From Gammaproteobacteria bacterium (lineage in GTDB: Bacteria; Pseudomonadota; Gammaproteobacteria; Pseudomonadales; Azotimanducaceae): 47,624 nucleotides of DNA. The stretch spans positions 1 through 47,624 of the forward strand of contig JAPPND010000126.1 in assembly GCA_028818795.1 (NCBI GenBank). Reading direction: 5' to 3'. A program made the position numbers and the translations under genes. This document shows positions 39,615-47,624 of the stretch, piece by piece. Under the pieces are notes generated by a model. That model worked only from the letters and a program-made list of their open reading frames with translations, did no database searches and was not told where the DNA came from. Each line of letters begins with the position of its first letter. The first letter of the stretch is position 1.

Positions 39615-40916
39615 ATGCCGCTGGTTCTAACCGAACAGCGATCGTTGCGGTTCGGCGCATTCTGCGCGTTCTACTTTGCCCAGGGCGTCCCGCTCGGATT
39701 ACTTTCGGTCGCCGTTCCCGCATGGCTCGCCGAACAGCAGGCGAGCGTGGGGGAACTCGCCTTGTTCACGTCGGTGGTGTCCCTTCCTTGGGCGGGCAAG
39801 CTGGTTGCCGGCCCGTTCATGGATCGGTTCACGTTCCTGCCAATGGGATTTCGCCGGCCTTGGGTGTTGTTTGCGCAGGCGGGGCTCACCGTGTCCCTGG
39901 TGGTCCTTGCGTTGACGCCGTTCGATGTCGATGCGATCGCGCCGTTGATGGTGGTCGGATTCGTGACCAATGCCTTTGCGGCCACCCAGGACGTCGCTGT
40001 CGATGGGATGGCCATCGACGTCCTGCCGATGAACGAGCGAGGCCGCGCGAACGCGTTCATGGCGTTCGGGCAGGTGGCGGGGTCTTCATCCTTCGGTGCC
40101 CTATGCGGCACGCTGCTGCCGGTGATCGGCCTTGCGATGACCGCGTCGCTTTGCGCGGTAACCGTGGCGGCCATCTTCGGTTTCGTGGCCGTCGTTCGCG
40201 AACGGCCGGGCGAACGGCTGCTGCCGTGGTCGACGGGCAAGGCAGTCGCGCGAGTCGAAGTTGCGGCACCGCGCGTCGTCGACAACTTCCTTGATCTCTT
40301 CCGGGTGCTGGTTCTGCCGATGAGCCTGCTCTTGGTCGCCACTTCGTTCGCGTATTTTCTTCGCGGGGGAATAGTGACGCCGGTGTACACGGCGTTCGCG
40401 GTTCAGGAGCTCGGCATGTCCGGGGCCGGATACAGTCAATTCGCGAGTGGGATGAGCTTTGCCGCGGCTGTGATTGGCGTGGTGATGGGTCCTTTCATCG
40501 ACCGCTTCGGCCCGCGGCGCTTTCTCATGGGGGCGCTGGTCGCCGGCGCGGTCTGTCATCTCGTCGCGGGTCTCGTGGCCGACGATTTGGACGACCTCAT
40601 CGTCTTCGGTTCCTTGGCGGTGGTCGTGCACATCGTGGGCCAGGTTGTCTTCATCACCGTCATCGCGCTCTTCATGAACCTGTGCTGGACGAAGGTGGCG
40701 GCCACTCAGTTCGCGGTCTACATGGCACTCGCCAATGTCGGCATCGCGTCCGGCGGCTTCATGTTCTACCCGGTTGCCGACCACCTGACCTTCGGCCAGG
40801 ACTTTCTCATCATGGCTGGCTTGTTCGCCGCCTCGGCCTTCGGGTTGGTGTTTTTCAGGGAGGCCGCGCACGCCCGTAGGCTGGAGGCGCTCAGGGCCCG
40901 CGCCTTGGCGACGTAG
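39615..40916 (+). CDS. AmpG-like major facilitator transporter
   Basis: This is a 433-residue MFS protein with about twelve helices. FAQGVPLGLLSVAVPAWLAE, SLPWAGKLVAGPFMDRF, MGFRRPWVLFAQ and AATQDVAVDGMAIDVL are typical of the AmpG/SLC33 branch, which moves muropeptides or acetyl-CoA. The substrate here is unknown. It starts 27 nt after the ArsC-like gene and is probably co-transcribed with it. Its stop (TAG within GTAGGGG, 40914-40916) lies inside the convergent DUF4038 gene, a 26-nt overlap. Confidence 0.85.
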   Translation: MPLVLTEQRSLRFGAFCAFYFAQGVPLGLLSVAVPAWLAEQQASVGELALFTSVVSLPWAGKLVAGPFMDRFTFLPMGFRRPWVLFAQAGLTVSLVVLALTPFDVDAIAPLMVVGFVTNAFAATQDVAVDGMAIDVLPMNERGRANAFMAFGQVAGSSSFGALCGTLLPVIGLAMTASLCAVTVAAIFGFVAVVRERPGERLLPWSTGKAVARVEVAAPRVVDNFLDLFRVLVLPMSLLLVATSFAYFLRGGIVTPVYTAFAVQELGMSGAGYSQFASGMSFAAAVIGVVMGPFIDRFGPRRFLMGALVAGAVCHLVAGLVADDLDDLIVFGSLAVVVHIVGQVVFITVIALFMNLCWTKVAATQFAVYMALANVGIASGGFMFYPVADHLTFGQDFLIMAGLFAASAFGLVFFREAAHARRLEALRARALAT

Positions 40917-42276
40917 GGGGGTCAGCCACGCGGTAGTCAAATCCCTTGATGTCTCGGATCGGCCGGATGGTGACCACGGTGTCGCCACCTGCGCCGGTTG
41001 CGGGCGGCTGCCGCTCCCTTGGGTTGCCGTGAAGAGGCTGCATACCGAGCAGCCGGCCGTCTGCGGGGTCGTACCAGACCATGCCGGCGACTTCCCCGAA
41101 CCAGCGCGGATCGATGCTCACCGATACGTTCGACTCGAAATAGGCGACGGCGATCTTCGTAGGGTCGGAAATAGTTCCGTGGACCCTTTCGTGGGTGCCG
41201 AACACTTCTCGTTCCCGGTCCGGAACGAGGTTGTGCCAGTCCGTGGCTTCCAGGATGTTGCGCATGTGGGTCGCGATGGCGACGGCGCCGGGGCGTTTGA
41301 TGTCAGTGCGCCAGTGGTCGAGATTCAGCCAGTTGGTCCAGCCGCCGTAGCCTTCACCGAAGCCGCCGTGCAAACGTGCGGCCCAGTAGTGGGCGCGGAA
41401 GGCCGCACTCGTGCCAGTCTTGTGGATGCGGAAAACCCCGCCGTCACGGTCGTGTTCGTACCAGGTCTCGCACAGAAACGTCGGCTTGGTCGGCGTGCGC
41501 AGATAGTCCGCCCGCAAACGCCCCACCATGGATGCGACGTCGCCGCGTTCCTGGATCGAGTGGAAGTCGAGTTCCTCTTGGAGGTGATCGGCGCTACTGC
41601 GCCCGGAGCGGGGATGCATGGTGACCAGTTGGGTGATCGCCGCATCGCGAAGCCCTTGGTAGAGGCGCCGGTACTTGGCGACGCTTACCCGGGCCTCGTC
41701 CCCGCCGAGCACCCAGACGAGGTTGGCCTGGTTGCGGTAGCGCTCCCCGAGCGTCTTGCCGATGCGGTAGTGGTCCTCCTCGGAGAAGTGGCGGCTGAAG
41801 TTGCTCGCCCACAGCGGGATGAAGTAGGCGGCCATGCCTTTCCCGGCCAGGTAGTCGAGGGCGTTGTCCACATGACGCCAATAGGCGTCGTTGGGACGGT
41901 CGAAACGAACATCGGCGTTCGTCTTCGGCGGATTGCCGTCGCTGTCGAAGAATGGCGCCTCGCCGTCGGCGTTGACGCGTGACTGGCCCGTCTCGCCCTC
42001 GAAGTCCCAATGCGCCGCCGTGTCGTCGAAGGACCAGGGGGTGGCCACCAACTGCAAGGCGGTGAAGCCCTGGGCGGCGCGGATGTCGATGTACTCCCGG
42101 GTCTCGCCGAGATCGAGGGAGGCCAGCAACTGCCAAGGGGTGTCGGCGACGTAGTAGAACGGCTCGCCGTTCTGGAACGTCAGGTAGCGGCCGTTGGCGC
42201 TGACCGCCAGCGGACCGTCGAACGCAACGGTACCTGCGCAGGCCACGCAGCCGAGTACGAGGGCCAGCCGCCGCAT
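40891..42276 (-). CDS. Exported DUF4038 glycoside hydrolase-like protein
   Basis: This 461-residue protein has an N-terminal signal peptide (MRRLALVLGCVACAGTVA). Next comes a DUF4038 TIM-barrel: ANGRYLTFQNGEPFYYVADT, GFTALQLVATPW, YLAGKGMAAYFIPLWAS, NLVWVLGGDEAR and KPTFLCETWYEHDRDGG. The Asp/Glu in GGDEA and in CETWYE are the likely catalytic acids, as in GH140-type apiosidases. A C-terminal beta-domain ends with WYDPADGRLLGM. It probably acts on plant or algal polysaccharide in the periplasm. It overlaps the MFS gene tail to tail. Confidence 0.8.
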   Translation of the reverse strand: MRRLALVLGCVACAGTVAFDGPLAVSANGRYLTFQNGEPFYYVADTPWQLLASLDLGETREYIDIRAAQGFTALQLVATPWSFDDTAAHWDFEGETGQSRVNADGEAPFFDSDGNPPKTNADVRFDRPNDAYWRHVDNALDYLAGKGMAAYFIPLWASNFSRHFSEEDHYRIGKTLGERYRNQANLVWVLGGDEARVSVAKYRRLYQGLRDAAITQLVTMHPRSGRSSADHLQEELDFHSIQERGDVASMVGRLRADYLRTPTKPTFLCETWYEHDRDGGVFRIHKTGTSAAFRAHYWAARLHGGFGEGYGGWTNWLNLDHWRTDIKRPGAVAIATHMRNILEATDWHNLVPDREREVFGTHERVHGTISDPTKIAVAYFESNVSVSIDPRWFGEVAGMVWYDPADGRLLGMQPLHGNPRERQPPATGAGGDTVVTIRPIRDIKGFDYRVADPPTSPRRGP

Positions 42277-42281
42277 GGGTG

Positions 42282-43226
42282 CTAGCGGAACTCGGACATG
42301 ACCTCTTCGGCGAACAACTGGGCAGGCTCCTGGGTGTCCTTGCCGAAGAACTCGATCACGAACATCGTGCAGCCCAGATCAATGTGCTTCTGGATCTGTT
42401 CAGCACAGCGCTCGGGGGTTCCGGTGATTGCAAGCGGTCCCTTGGGATCGCCCATGTGGCCGCCGAAGATCCGCTGGGCCTGGTCGGCCATGGGACCGGC
42501 CCGCTCGGCGTCCGGCGCAATGGTGACCAGGCACTGCTGGCTGGCCACGATCTCGCCGGGGTCGCGCCCGATCTCGTCGCAGTGGCGGTGCAGCACGTCG
42601 ATCTTGTGGTCGAGCGCCGCCTGCTGGCCGGCCAGGTTGTTCGAGATGTCGGCCTCCCGTGCGGCGATCTTCATGGTGACCTGTTCGCCGGCGCCGCCGA
42701 TCAGAATGGGCACCTTGCGTGGCGGCTTGGGCTGGCAGACCACGCCGCTGGCCTTGACGTAGTCGCCGTCGAACGTGACCTCGCCCTCGTCCCCCCACAT
42801 CCTCTTGAATAGCGCGACGGTCTCGGCGAGTTGCTGCAGGCGCTGCCCCGTGTCGTGGAACGGCATGCCGAAGTCGGTAAACTCCCGGGGCATCCAGCCG
42901 CCGCCGAGCCCCGCGATGACCCGGCCGCCGGCGATGTTGTCGACGGTGGCGATCACCTTGCCGAGTTGGGCGGGGTTGCGCATCCCCGCCGGCGTCACCA
43001 GCGTGCCGAGCTCGACGCGTTCGGTGATGGCCGCCACGGCGGCGATCATCGACCAGGCCTCGAGGATCGGCAGTTGCGGCGACTGCGGGCCGTAGAGGTG
43101 ATCGCAGACCCAGAGCGAGTCGAAGCCCATCGACTCGAAGGCGCGCGCAGCACCGGCGGCCGCCACCCAAGGGCGCTTGATCTGGGGCAGGGTGACGCCG
43201 AAGTGGGTCTTTGCGTTGGCGGTCAT
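42282..43226 (-). CDS. LLM-class (F420- or FMN-dependent) oxidoreductase
   Basis: This 314-residue TIM-barrel protein of the bacterial luciferase superfamily shows HFGVTLPQIKRPWVAAAG, FDSLWVCDHLYGP, LGTLVTPAGMRNPAQLGK, DNIAGGRVIAGLGGGWMPRE and ILIGGAGEQVTMKIAA. These fit the F420-dependent subgroup, but whether this organism makes F420 cannot be told from the window. ATG 43226 (MTANAKTHFGV) is the best start. It is divergent from the NHL-repeat gene. The substrate is unknown. Confidence 0.87.
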   Translation of the reverse strand: MTANAKTHFGVTLPQIKRPWVAAAGAARAFESMGFDSLWVCDHLYGPQSPQLPILEAWSMIAAVAAITERVELGTLVTPAGMRNPAQLGKVIATVDNIAGGRVIAGLGGGWMPREFTDFGMPFHDTGQRLQQLAETVALFKRMWGDEGEVTFDGDYVKASGVVCQPKPPRKVPILIGGAGEQVTMKIAAREADISNNLAGQQAALDHKIDVLHRHCDEIGRDPGEIVASQQCLVTIAPDAERAGPMADQAQRIFGGHMGDPKGPLAITGTPERCAEQIQKHIDLGCTMFVIEFFGKDTQEPAQLFAEEVMSEFR

Positions 43227-43303
43227 GGGTGGTCCTCGACGGTTGCGGTTGGGGTGCGGGGCCAGCGTATCATCAAGTGCGGGTTGTATTAGGGACACCC
43301 ACT

Positions 43304-44272
43304 GTGGCGCAGATCGAGTTCGAGGTCATCGAAGGCTGGGAGAAGCTCCCCGAAGGCTGGAGTTTCGTGGAGGTCGCTGGCGTCGCGACGGACTCGAACG
43401 ACCGGGTCTATGCCTTCAACCGGGGCGAACATCCGATGATCGTCTTCGACTCCGAGGGCAACTTCCTCGATGCCTGGGGCGAGGGCATCTTTGCCAATGC
43501 CCACGGCATCTACATCGGCCCGGACGATCTCGTCTACGCCGCCGACAACGTCGACCACACGGTGCGCATCTTCACCCCGGACGGAAAGCTGCTCCGGACA
43601 CTGGGCGAGAAGGACAAGCCCGCCGAGACCGGGTTCGTGCCGGGGCGGTCGGCGGTGCAGTTCGGTGGGGGGCCGTTCAACCGGGTGACCAACGTGGCGC
43701 TGTCGACTGCCGGTGAGATGTACGTGGCGGACGGCTACGGCAACGCCCGGGTCCACAAGTTCTCGGCGACGGGGGACTACCAGTTCTCCTGGGGCGAACC
43801 GGGCCGCGGCCCCGGCGAGTTCCGTCTGCCCCACGCCATTGCCGTGGATCGCGACAATACCGTCTACGTCGCGGATCGGGAGAACTCGCGTATCCAGGTG
43901 TTCACGGCCAATGGCGACTACGTCAAGGAGTGGGACCACATCGTCCGGCCCGACGACCTCTACATCGACGATGACGACATCCTTTACGTGGCCGAACTGG
44001 GCGAGATCGCGGGGCGGAGCCCGGACCACGAGATCCTGCCCCACGCACCCCATGCGCGGGTAACGGTCATGGACTTAGACGGCGAGGTCATCACCCGCTT
44101 CGGGGGCAGGGATCCGGTGCGGCCGGGCAATTTCTTCGCCCCGCATGGAATCTGGTCCGACTCCAAGGGCGACCTCTACGTCTCCGAAGTGGTCTACAGC
44201 GGCGGCGGCAACCGGGGTCTCGTGCCGCTCGACTGCCACTCGCTGCAGAAGTTCGCACGCGTCCGTGCGTAG
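43304..44272 (+). CDS. NHL-repeat beta-propeller, peptidyl-alpha-hydroxyglycine lyase-like
   Basis: This 322-residue protein is made of NHL repeats. EMYVADGYGNARVHKFSATG, FRLPHAIAVDRDNTVYVADR and ENSRIQVFTANGDYVKEW closely resemble the lyase domain of peptide-amidating enzymes (PAL). No signal peptide is visible from GTG 43304, so it is probably cytoplasmic, unlike animal PAL. No monooxygenase partner is nearby. The peptide-amidation role is therefore doubtful; it could be a lactone hydrolase or a binding protein. A glutaminyl cyclase-like gene follows on the same strand. Confidence 0.75.
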   Translation: MAQIEFEVIEGWEKLPEGWSFVEVAGVATDSNDRVYAFNRGEHPMIVFDSEGNFLDAWGEGIFANAHGIYIGPDDLVYAADNVDHTVRIFTPDGKLLRTLGEKDKPAETGFVPGRSAVQFGGGPFNRVTNVALSTAGEMYVADGYGNARVHKFSATGDYQFSWGEPGRGPGEFRLPHAIAVDRDNTVYVADRENSRIQVFTANGDYVKEWDHIVRPDDLYIDDDDILYVAELGEIAGRSPDHEILPHAPHARVTVMDLDGEVITRFGGRDPVRPGNFFAPHGIWSDSKGDLYVSEVVYSGGGNRGLVPLDCHSLQKFARVRA

Positions 44273-44360
44273 TCGCAGCCGTCCGCACGTCGCCCCGCGT
44301 ATCCGCAGCCGAGTGATCAGGTCGCTGCTTGGCCCGAGCGTCGTGTCCGCGCTCAGACGT

Positions 44361-45107
44361 ATGGCCGTATCTTGCGTGTTGGGCATCGGACTCGCCGTCG
44401 CGGCGGTGGAGTCGTTGACGGTCAAGGTGCACCGCAAGATCCCCCACGATCCGGGAGCATTCACCCAGGGTCTGCTGTGGTGGCACGGAAAGCTCTACGA
44501 GAGCACCGGGCGGCGCGGCCAATCCCAACTGCGGCGGATCGACCCAGCCACGGGAGCCGTCGAAAGCCAAGTCCGGATCTCGGTGCTCTTCTTCGGCGAG
44601 GGGCTCGCCCGGGCCGGAAACCGCCTGGTCATGTTGACCTGGCAGGCCGAACAGGCATTCGTCTTCGGGCTGCCGGACCTCGACCGTCTCGGAACGCTTA
44701 GCTACCGGGGCGAAGGCTGGGGCCTTTGCCACGATGGCCGGCGCTTCGTAATGAGCGACGGTTCCGATCGGCTGAGCTTCCGGGACAGCGAGTCGTTCGC
44801 CGTGGTCGGACAGGTGGCCGTGACGTTCGAAGGGTCGCCGCTCGCGGATCTGAACGAGTTGGAATGCGTCGACGGCCAGGTCTATGCCAACGTCTTCCAA
44901 CGCGACACTATCGTTCGAATCGACCCCGCGACCGGGCGCGTTACCGCTCGTGTCGACGCGGCAGGTCTTCGCGACGCCGGGGAGGCCCAAGGTGCAGACG
45001 TGCTGAACGGCATCGCCTACGCCCCGGAGTTGGGACGGTTCTTCGTCACCGGCAAGCTATGGCCTGCCATTTTCGAAGTGACGTTCGTGGACGAGTCCGC
45101 CCCGTAG
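44361..45107 (+). CDS. Glutaminyl-peptide cyclotransferase (plant/bacterial type)
   Basis: This is a beta-propeller enzyme that forms N-terminal pyroglutamate. Diagnostic stretches are HDPGAFTQGLLWWHGKLYES, GRRGQSQLRRIDPATG, GEGLARAGNRLVMLTWQ, GEGWGLCHDGRRFVMSDGS, LNELECVDGQVYANVF and DVLNGIAYAPELGRFFVTGK, all typical of glutamine cyclotransferases. An N-terminal hydrophobic segment (VLGIGLAVAAVES) suggests export. ATG 44361 is taken as the start; GTG 44313 adds a basic n-region and is a good alternative. The stop TAG is the TAG of a modular repeat. Confidence 0.88.
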   Translation: MAVSCVLGIGLAVAAVESLTVKVHRKIPHDPGAFTQGLLWWHGKLYESTGRRGQSQLRRIDPATGAVESQVRISVLFFGEGLARAGNRLVMLTWQAEQAFVFGLPDLDRLGTLSYRGEGWGLCHDGRRFVMSDGSDRLSFRDSESFAVVGQVAVTFEGSPLADLNELECVDGQVYANVFQRDTIVRIDPATGRVTARVDAAGLRDAGEAQGADVLNGIAYAPELGRFFVTGKLWPAIFEVTFVDESAP

Positions 45108-45216
45108 GGGCGACGCTATCGCGCCCGGCAGGGCGCGCCGTCGCCCGCGATAGCGCACCGTCGCCCGGGGGCGTGCGCCGCCCTTTGGCGCGGGACGGGA
45201 CAAGCCCGTCCCCTAC
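45104..45216. repeat. Modular palindromic repeat, copy 6 (supplies both convergent stops)
   Basis: The left end is GTAGGGG (45104-45110) and the right end CCCCTAC (45210-45216), with the hairpin GGGACGGG-ACAAG-CCCGTCCC at 45192-45212. In the middle lies GCTATCGCGCCC-GGCA-GGGCGCG and an inverted part GCGATAGC. The TAG of the left end is the stop of the cyclotransferase. The TAG of the right end, read on the minus strand, is the stop of the DAHP synthase. The whole convergent gap is the repeat. Confidence 0.85.
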
Positions 45217-46268
45217 GTCGCGTCGCGTCGCCGGCGCACGGCCTCGGCAAGTTCACCCAGACATGCCACGGTGTTCTCCCAGCCGATGCAGGCATCCGTG
45301 ACGCTTTGGCCATACACCAGTTCCGAGCCGAGGTCCTGACGGCCCTCTACGAGATTGCTCTCGATCATGACCCCCATGATCTTGTCCTCGCCGTCGGTGA
45401 TCTGCCCGGCGAGGTCCTGGCAGACGGCGATCTGGCGAGAGTGGTCCTTCTGGCTGTTGGCGTGGCTCGCATCCACCATGAGGCGGTCGTTCAACCCCCC
45501 TTGTTCGAGGATCCTGCTGGCGTAGTGCACGGAGGGATTGTCGAAGTTGGTCCTGCCGCCGCCACCGCGGAGGATGATGTGGCAGTCGTCGTTGCCGGCC
45601 GTGGAGAAAATGGCCGAATGGCCCGCTTTGGTGACCGACAGGAAAATGTGCGAATGCAGGGCTGATTTCACCGCGTCGGCGGCGACTTGGATGTCGCCGT
45701 CGGTACTGTTCTTGAAGCCGGTGGGGCAGGACAGTCCGGAGGCAAGCTGGCGGTGAATCTGGCTCTCGGTGGTCCGCGCGCCGATAGCCGCCCAGCACAC
45801 GAGGTCGCCGACGTATTGCGGTGTGATGGGGTCCAGGTATTCCGTGCCCGTGCCGAGGCCCATCCCCACGATGTCGCGCAGCAGCGAGCGCGCCGTGTGC
45901 AGTCCGAGGTTGATGTCGAAGGAGTCGTCGAGATTGGGGTCGTTGATGAGGCCCTTCCAGCCAACCGTGGTCCTTGGCTTTTCGAAATAGACGCGCATGA
46001 CGACGAGCAGTTCCCGGGCCATGGCATCGGCCTGTTCCTTCAACCGCCCGGCGTATTCCCGCGCGGCCTTCGGATCGTGGATGGAGCACGGCCCGACGAT
46101 CACCAGCAGGCGCGGATCGCGTCCGGCGATGATGTCGCTGGCATGGCGGCGCACGTTGAACACCAATGTGGAGTGCTCCGGCGCAAGCGGCAGTTCGTCG
46201 ATCATTTCGGAAGGGGCGCGTACTTCCGCCATTCCCGTGATTCGAACGTCGTCCGTCAGGTACTGCAT
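45213..46268 (-). CDS. aroG: 3-deoxy-7-phosphoheptulonate (DAHP) synthase, class I
   Basis: This 351-residue enzyme of the AroF/G/H family is the first step of aromatic amino acid synthesis. It shows LLVIVGPCSIHDPKAAREYA, VMRVYFEKPRTTVGWKGLIN, GARTTESQIHRQLASGLSCP, GFKNSTDGDIQVA, FLSVTKAGHSAIF, HIILRGGGGRTNFDNPSV, DASHANSQKDH and GVMIESNLVEG. The start MQYLTDDVRI at 46268 matches the family N-terminus. It cannot be assigned to a Phe-, Tyr- or Trp-sensitive isoform from sequence alone. Its stop codon is provided by the modular repeat. Confidence 0.94.
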   Translation of the reverse strand: MQYLTDDVRITGMAEVRAPSEMIDELPLAPEHSTLVFNVRRHASDIIAGRDPRLLVIVGPCSIHDPKAAREYAGRLKEQADAMARELLVVMRVYFEKPRTTVGWKGLINDPNLDDSFDINLGLHTARSLLRDIVGMGLGTGTEYLDPITPQYVGDLVCWAAIGARTTESQIHRQLASGLSCPTGFKNSTDGDIQVAADAVKSALHSHIFLSVTKAGHSAIFSTAGNDDCHIILRGGGGRTNFDNPSVHYASRILEQGGLNDRLMVDASHANSQKDHSRQIAVCQDLAGQITDGEDKIMGVMIESNLVEGRQDLGSELVYGQSVTDACIGWENTVACLGELAEAVRRRRDAT

Positions 46269-46314
46269 AGCCCTTAAGAGTCGATACAGCGAAACAAACA
46301 TGCAAACTTAGCGC

Positions 46315-46345
46315 GTACATGGCCGGATGTACAATTGCGGTACAT
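46315..46345. promoter_or_regulatory. Three alternating GTACAT half sites in a divergent promoter region
   Basis: GTACAT (46315-46320), 6 bp, ATGTAC (46327-46332), 7 bp, GTACAT (46340-46345). The first pair is an inverted repeat with the 6-6-6 layout of a TyrR box, but the sequence is not the TGTAAA/TTTACA consensus. The third half site covers the start codon of the HolD-like gene. The cluster lies 47 bp upstream of the DAHP synthase start, so it could control both genes. Confidence 0.45.
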
Positions 46346-46958
46346 GAGGACTCGTTCGCGTTCGGCGTATTTTCAAGCTCTCGGCATCGATGTCTGGGTA
46401 CGTCGTGGGAAGCGCCCGCCTTCGGGACAAGCGGTCGCGGCGAAGAGCGATATCCGCGCGTCGGCAACGTCGGCGCCTAGGTCGGCGCAACCGCCCGTCC
46501 AGCAATCTGAATCGCCGCCGCGTGGTCCCGCGCCCGCGCCGCACGGTCCTAGCGCCGAGGAGGCGTTCCGGGTCCGGTGCTTCCACTACGGGCGGGTATT
46601 CGCGGCGTTGTCCGCAGACGCGTGGCCGATGCGCCGATTGCTCCTCGATGTGGCCTGGGCGCTGAATGGCTTCGAGCGGGCCGAGCGACGAGACCTCGTG
46701 TTCGATTGGCCCCAACCCGGGGCGGTCGCCGATGGCGGTGCCAAGGCGTTCGGGGCGTTCGTTCGGCACCAGACGCGCACCCGGGAGGGAGTTCGCGTCG
46801 TGGTTTCGGGCAGCAGTGTCGCAACGCTGCTCGGCATGGCGGTACCGAACGAATCCTGCATCCTGGACAGCCGTCTTTACGTTCGGCCCGACGCGTTGTA
46901 TGCGGCGGGCAAGCGCGCGATTTGGCGGTTGATTCAAGAGATGCCCGAGCCGGCTTGA
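46344..46958 (+). CDS. HolD-like (DNA polymerase III psi) hypothetical protein
   Basis: This 204-residue protein starts [19 protein letters not shown], which resembles the N-terminal motif of the psi subunit (R-x-x-x-L-x-x-L-G-I-x-x-W). It ends with [19 protein letters not shown], like the C-terminal A-R-A-A-L-W-Q helix of HolD. In between is an Ala/Pro/Ser-rich linker (residues 30-70). In E. coli holD lies near prfC, and here prfC follows directly. The overall similarity is weak, so the assignment is tentative. ATG 46344 is preferred over TTG 46335. Confidence 0.45.
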   Translation: MRTRSRSAYFQALGIDVWVRRGKRPPSGQAVAAKSDIRASATSAPRSAQPPVQQSESPPRGPAPAPHGPSAEEAFRVRCFHYGRVFAALSADAWPMRRLLLDVAWALNGFERAERRDLVFDWPQPGAVADGGAKAFGAFVRHQTRTREGVRVVVSGSSVATLLGMAVPNESCILDSRLYVRPDALYAAGKRAIWRLIQEMPEPA

Positions 46959-46981
46959 GCGGCACCGCCCGGTGGCCCGGC

Positions 46982-46987
46982 TATAAT
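46982..46987 (+). promoter_or_regulatory. Candidate -10 box upstream of prfC
   Basis: A perfect TATAAT lies 72-78 bp before the probable prfC start. The 17-bp-spaced -35 position reads GCGGCA, which is poor. TTGAGC is present, but 21 bp away. It is plausible as a weak or activator-dependent promoter. Confidence 0.35.
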
Positions 46988-47059
46988 CCGCCGCCCTCCT
47001 TGAGGATTCACGGACCTTTGAACGTGCCATCCACGGCGCATGCCCGGTACCGCACCGAT

Positions 47060-47624
47060 GTGGCGACTTCGGTCGATGTCGCGCGCGAGGTAGCGCGACG
47101 CCGTACCTTCGCCATCATTTCCCATCCGGACGCCGGCAAGACGACCGTCACCGAGAAACTGCTGCTGTTCGGCAATGCGATCGCTCTGGCGGGCACGATC
47201 AAGGCGCGCAAATCGAACCGCCACGCCGCTTCCGATTGGATGGCGATGGAACGGGAACGGGGCATTTCCGTTACGACGTCCGTGATGCAGTTCGACTACG
47301 GCGGCTGCGTGGTCAATCTACTCGATACGCCGGGCCATGAGGACTTCTCGGAGGATACCTACCGGACGCTTACGGCCGTCGACTCGGCCTTGATGGTCAT
47401 CGACGGCACGAAGGGGGTCGAACCACGGACCATCAAGTTGCTCGAGGTCTGCCGGCTGCGCGACACGCCCATCATGACGTTCATCAACAAGCTCGATCGG
47501 GAGATCCGCGAACCGCTTGAGCTCATCGACGAGATCGAGGACGTCCTGCAGGTCGAGTGCGCCCCGATAACTTGGCCGATCGGTGCCGGCCGGTCTTTTC
47601 GGGGCGTCTACCATCTCGGACTCG
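47060..47624 (+). CDS. prfC: Peptide chain release factor 3 (5' part, runs off the window)
   Basis: RF3 is a GTPase that recycles RF1/RF2 from the ribosome. The visible 188 codons match its G domain: [20 protein letters not shown] (G1), [20 protein letters not shown] (G2), [18 protein letters not shown] (G3) and [13 protein letters not shown] (G4, NKLD). The start is uncertain. GTG 47060 gives [17 protein letters not shown], close in length to E. coli RF3, while GTG 47024 and TTG 47018 are open in frame. The gene continues beyond the right edge. Confidence 0.95.
   Translation, partial: MATSVDVAREVARRRTFAIISHPDAGKTTVTEKLLLFGNAIALAGTIKARKSNRHAASDWMAMERERGISVTTSVMQFDYGGCVVNLLDTPGHEDFSEDTYRTLTAVDSALMVIDGTKGVEPRTIKLLEVCRLRDTPIMTFINKLDREIREPLELIDEIEDVLQVECAPITWPIGAGRSFRGVYHLGL

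Overview
The window reads as chromosomal DNA of a high-GC gammaproteobacterium, probably uncultured. Evidence is gammaproteobacterial gene order: yrbG-kdsC-lptC-lptA-lptB-rpoN with divergent ibaG-hisD, and zapE ... rplM-rpsI-petABC-sspAB facing dolP-yraN-lpoA, then rsmI and rnpB. The species cannot be named from the sequence alone.

Layout. 0.2-3.7 kb: a kinase/class III aminotransferase pair, probably a phosphoamine lyase pathway, divergent from a PhyH-type dioxygenase. 3.9-8.8 kb: LPS transport and Kdo phosphatase genes with rpoN. 9.0-12.9 kb: ibaG, hisD, zapE and a second PhyH dioxygenase. 12.9-16.4 kb: a scrapyard of mobile DNA holding fragments of two transposases, a primase-polymerase fragment, short repeats and a truncated copy of an unrecognised secreted/membrane protein with a small membrane partner. 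16.4-25.2 kb: ribosomal proteins L13/S9, cytochrome bc1, SspAB, and envelope and RNA-methylation genes. 25.3-27.5 kb: a tyrosine recombinase bracketed by 14-bp inverted repeats, then an intact relative of the same unrecognised protein with its own small membrane partner. 27.8-28.6 kb: RNase P RNA and a ribbon-helix-helix regulator. 28.7-34.7 kb: an acyl-CoA carboxylase operon resembling leucine/isovalerate or terpenoid catabolism. 34.8-47.6 kb: accessory and metabolic genes (a frameshifted amidohydrolase, FetB-like permease, acyl-CoA-associated phosphotransferase, truncated DUF222 protein, ArsC-like reductase, AmpG-like MFS, DUF4038 protein, LLM oxidoreductase, two beta-propellers, DAHP synthase, a HolD-like protein) and the start of prfC.

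Two things stand out. First, a two-gene module (a Cys-rich, membrane-anchored exported protein followed by a small membrane protein) occurs twice, each time beside recombination or transposition genes. Its family is not one I recognise. Second, a family of modular palindromic repeats with ends GTAGGGG...CCCCTAC and hairpins GGGACGGG-ACAAG-CCCGTCCC or GGGCGACC-ACAAG-GGTCGCCC lies between genes across the window. Its terminal TAG supplies the stop codon of several genes. At 45.1 kb one element supplies the stop codons of both convergent neighbours.

Several genes usual in the conserved clusters are absent here (kdsD, hpf/ptsN, murA, hisG, diaA, mraZ), so the ancestral order has been eroded by rearrangement or insertion.
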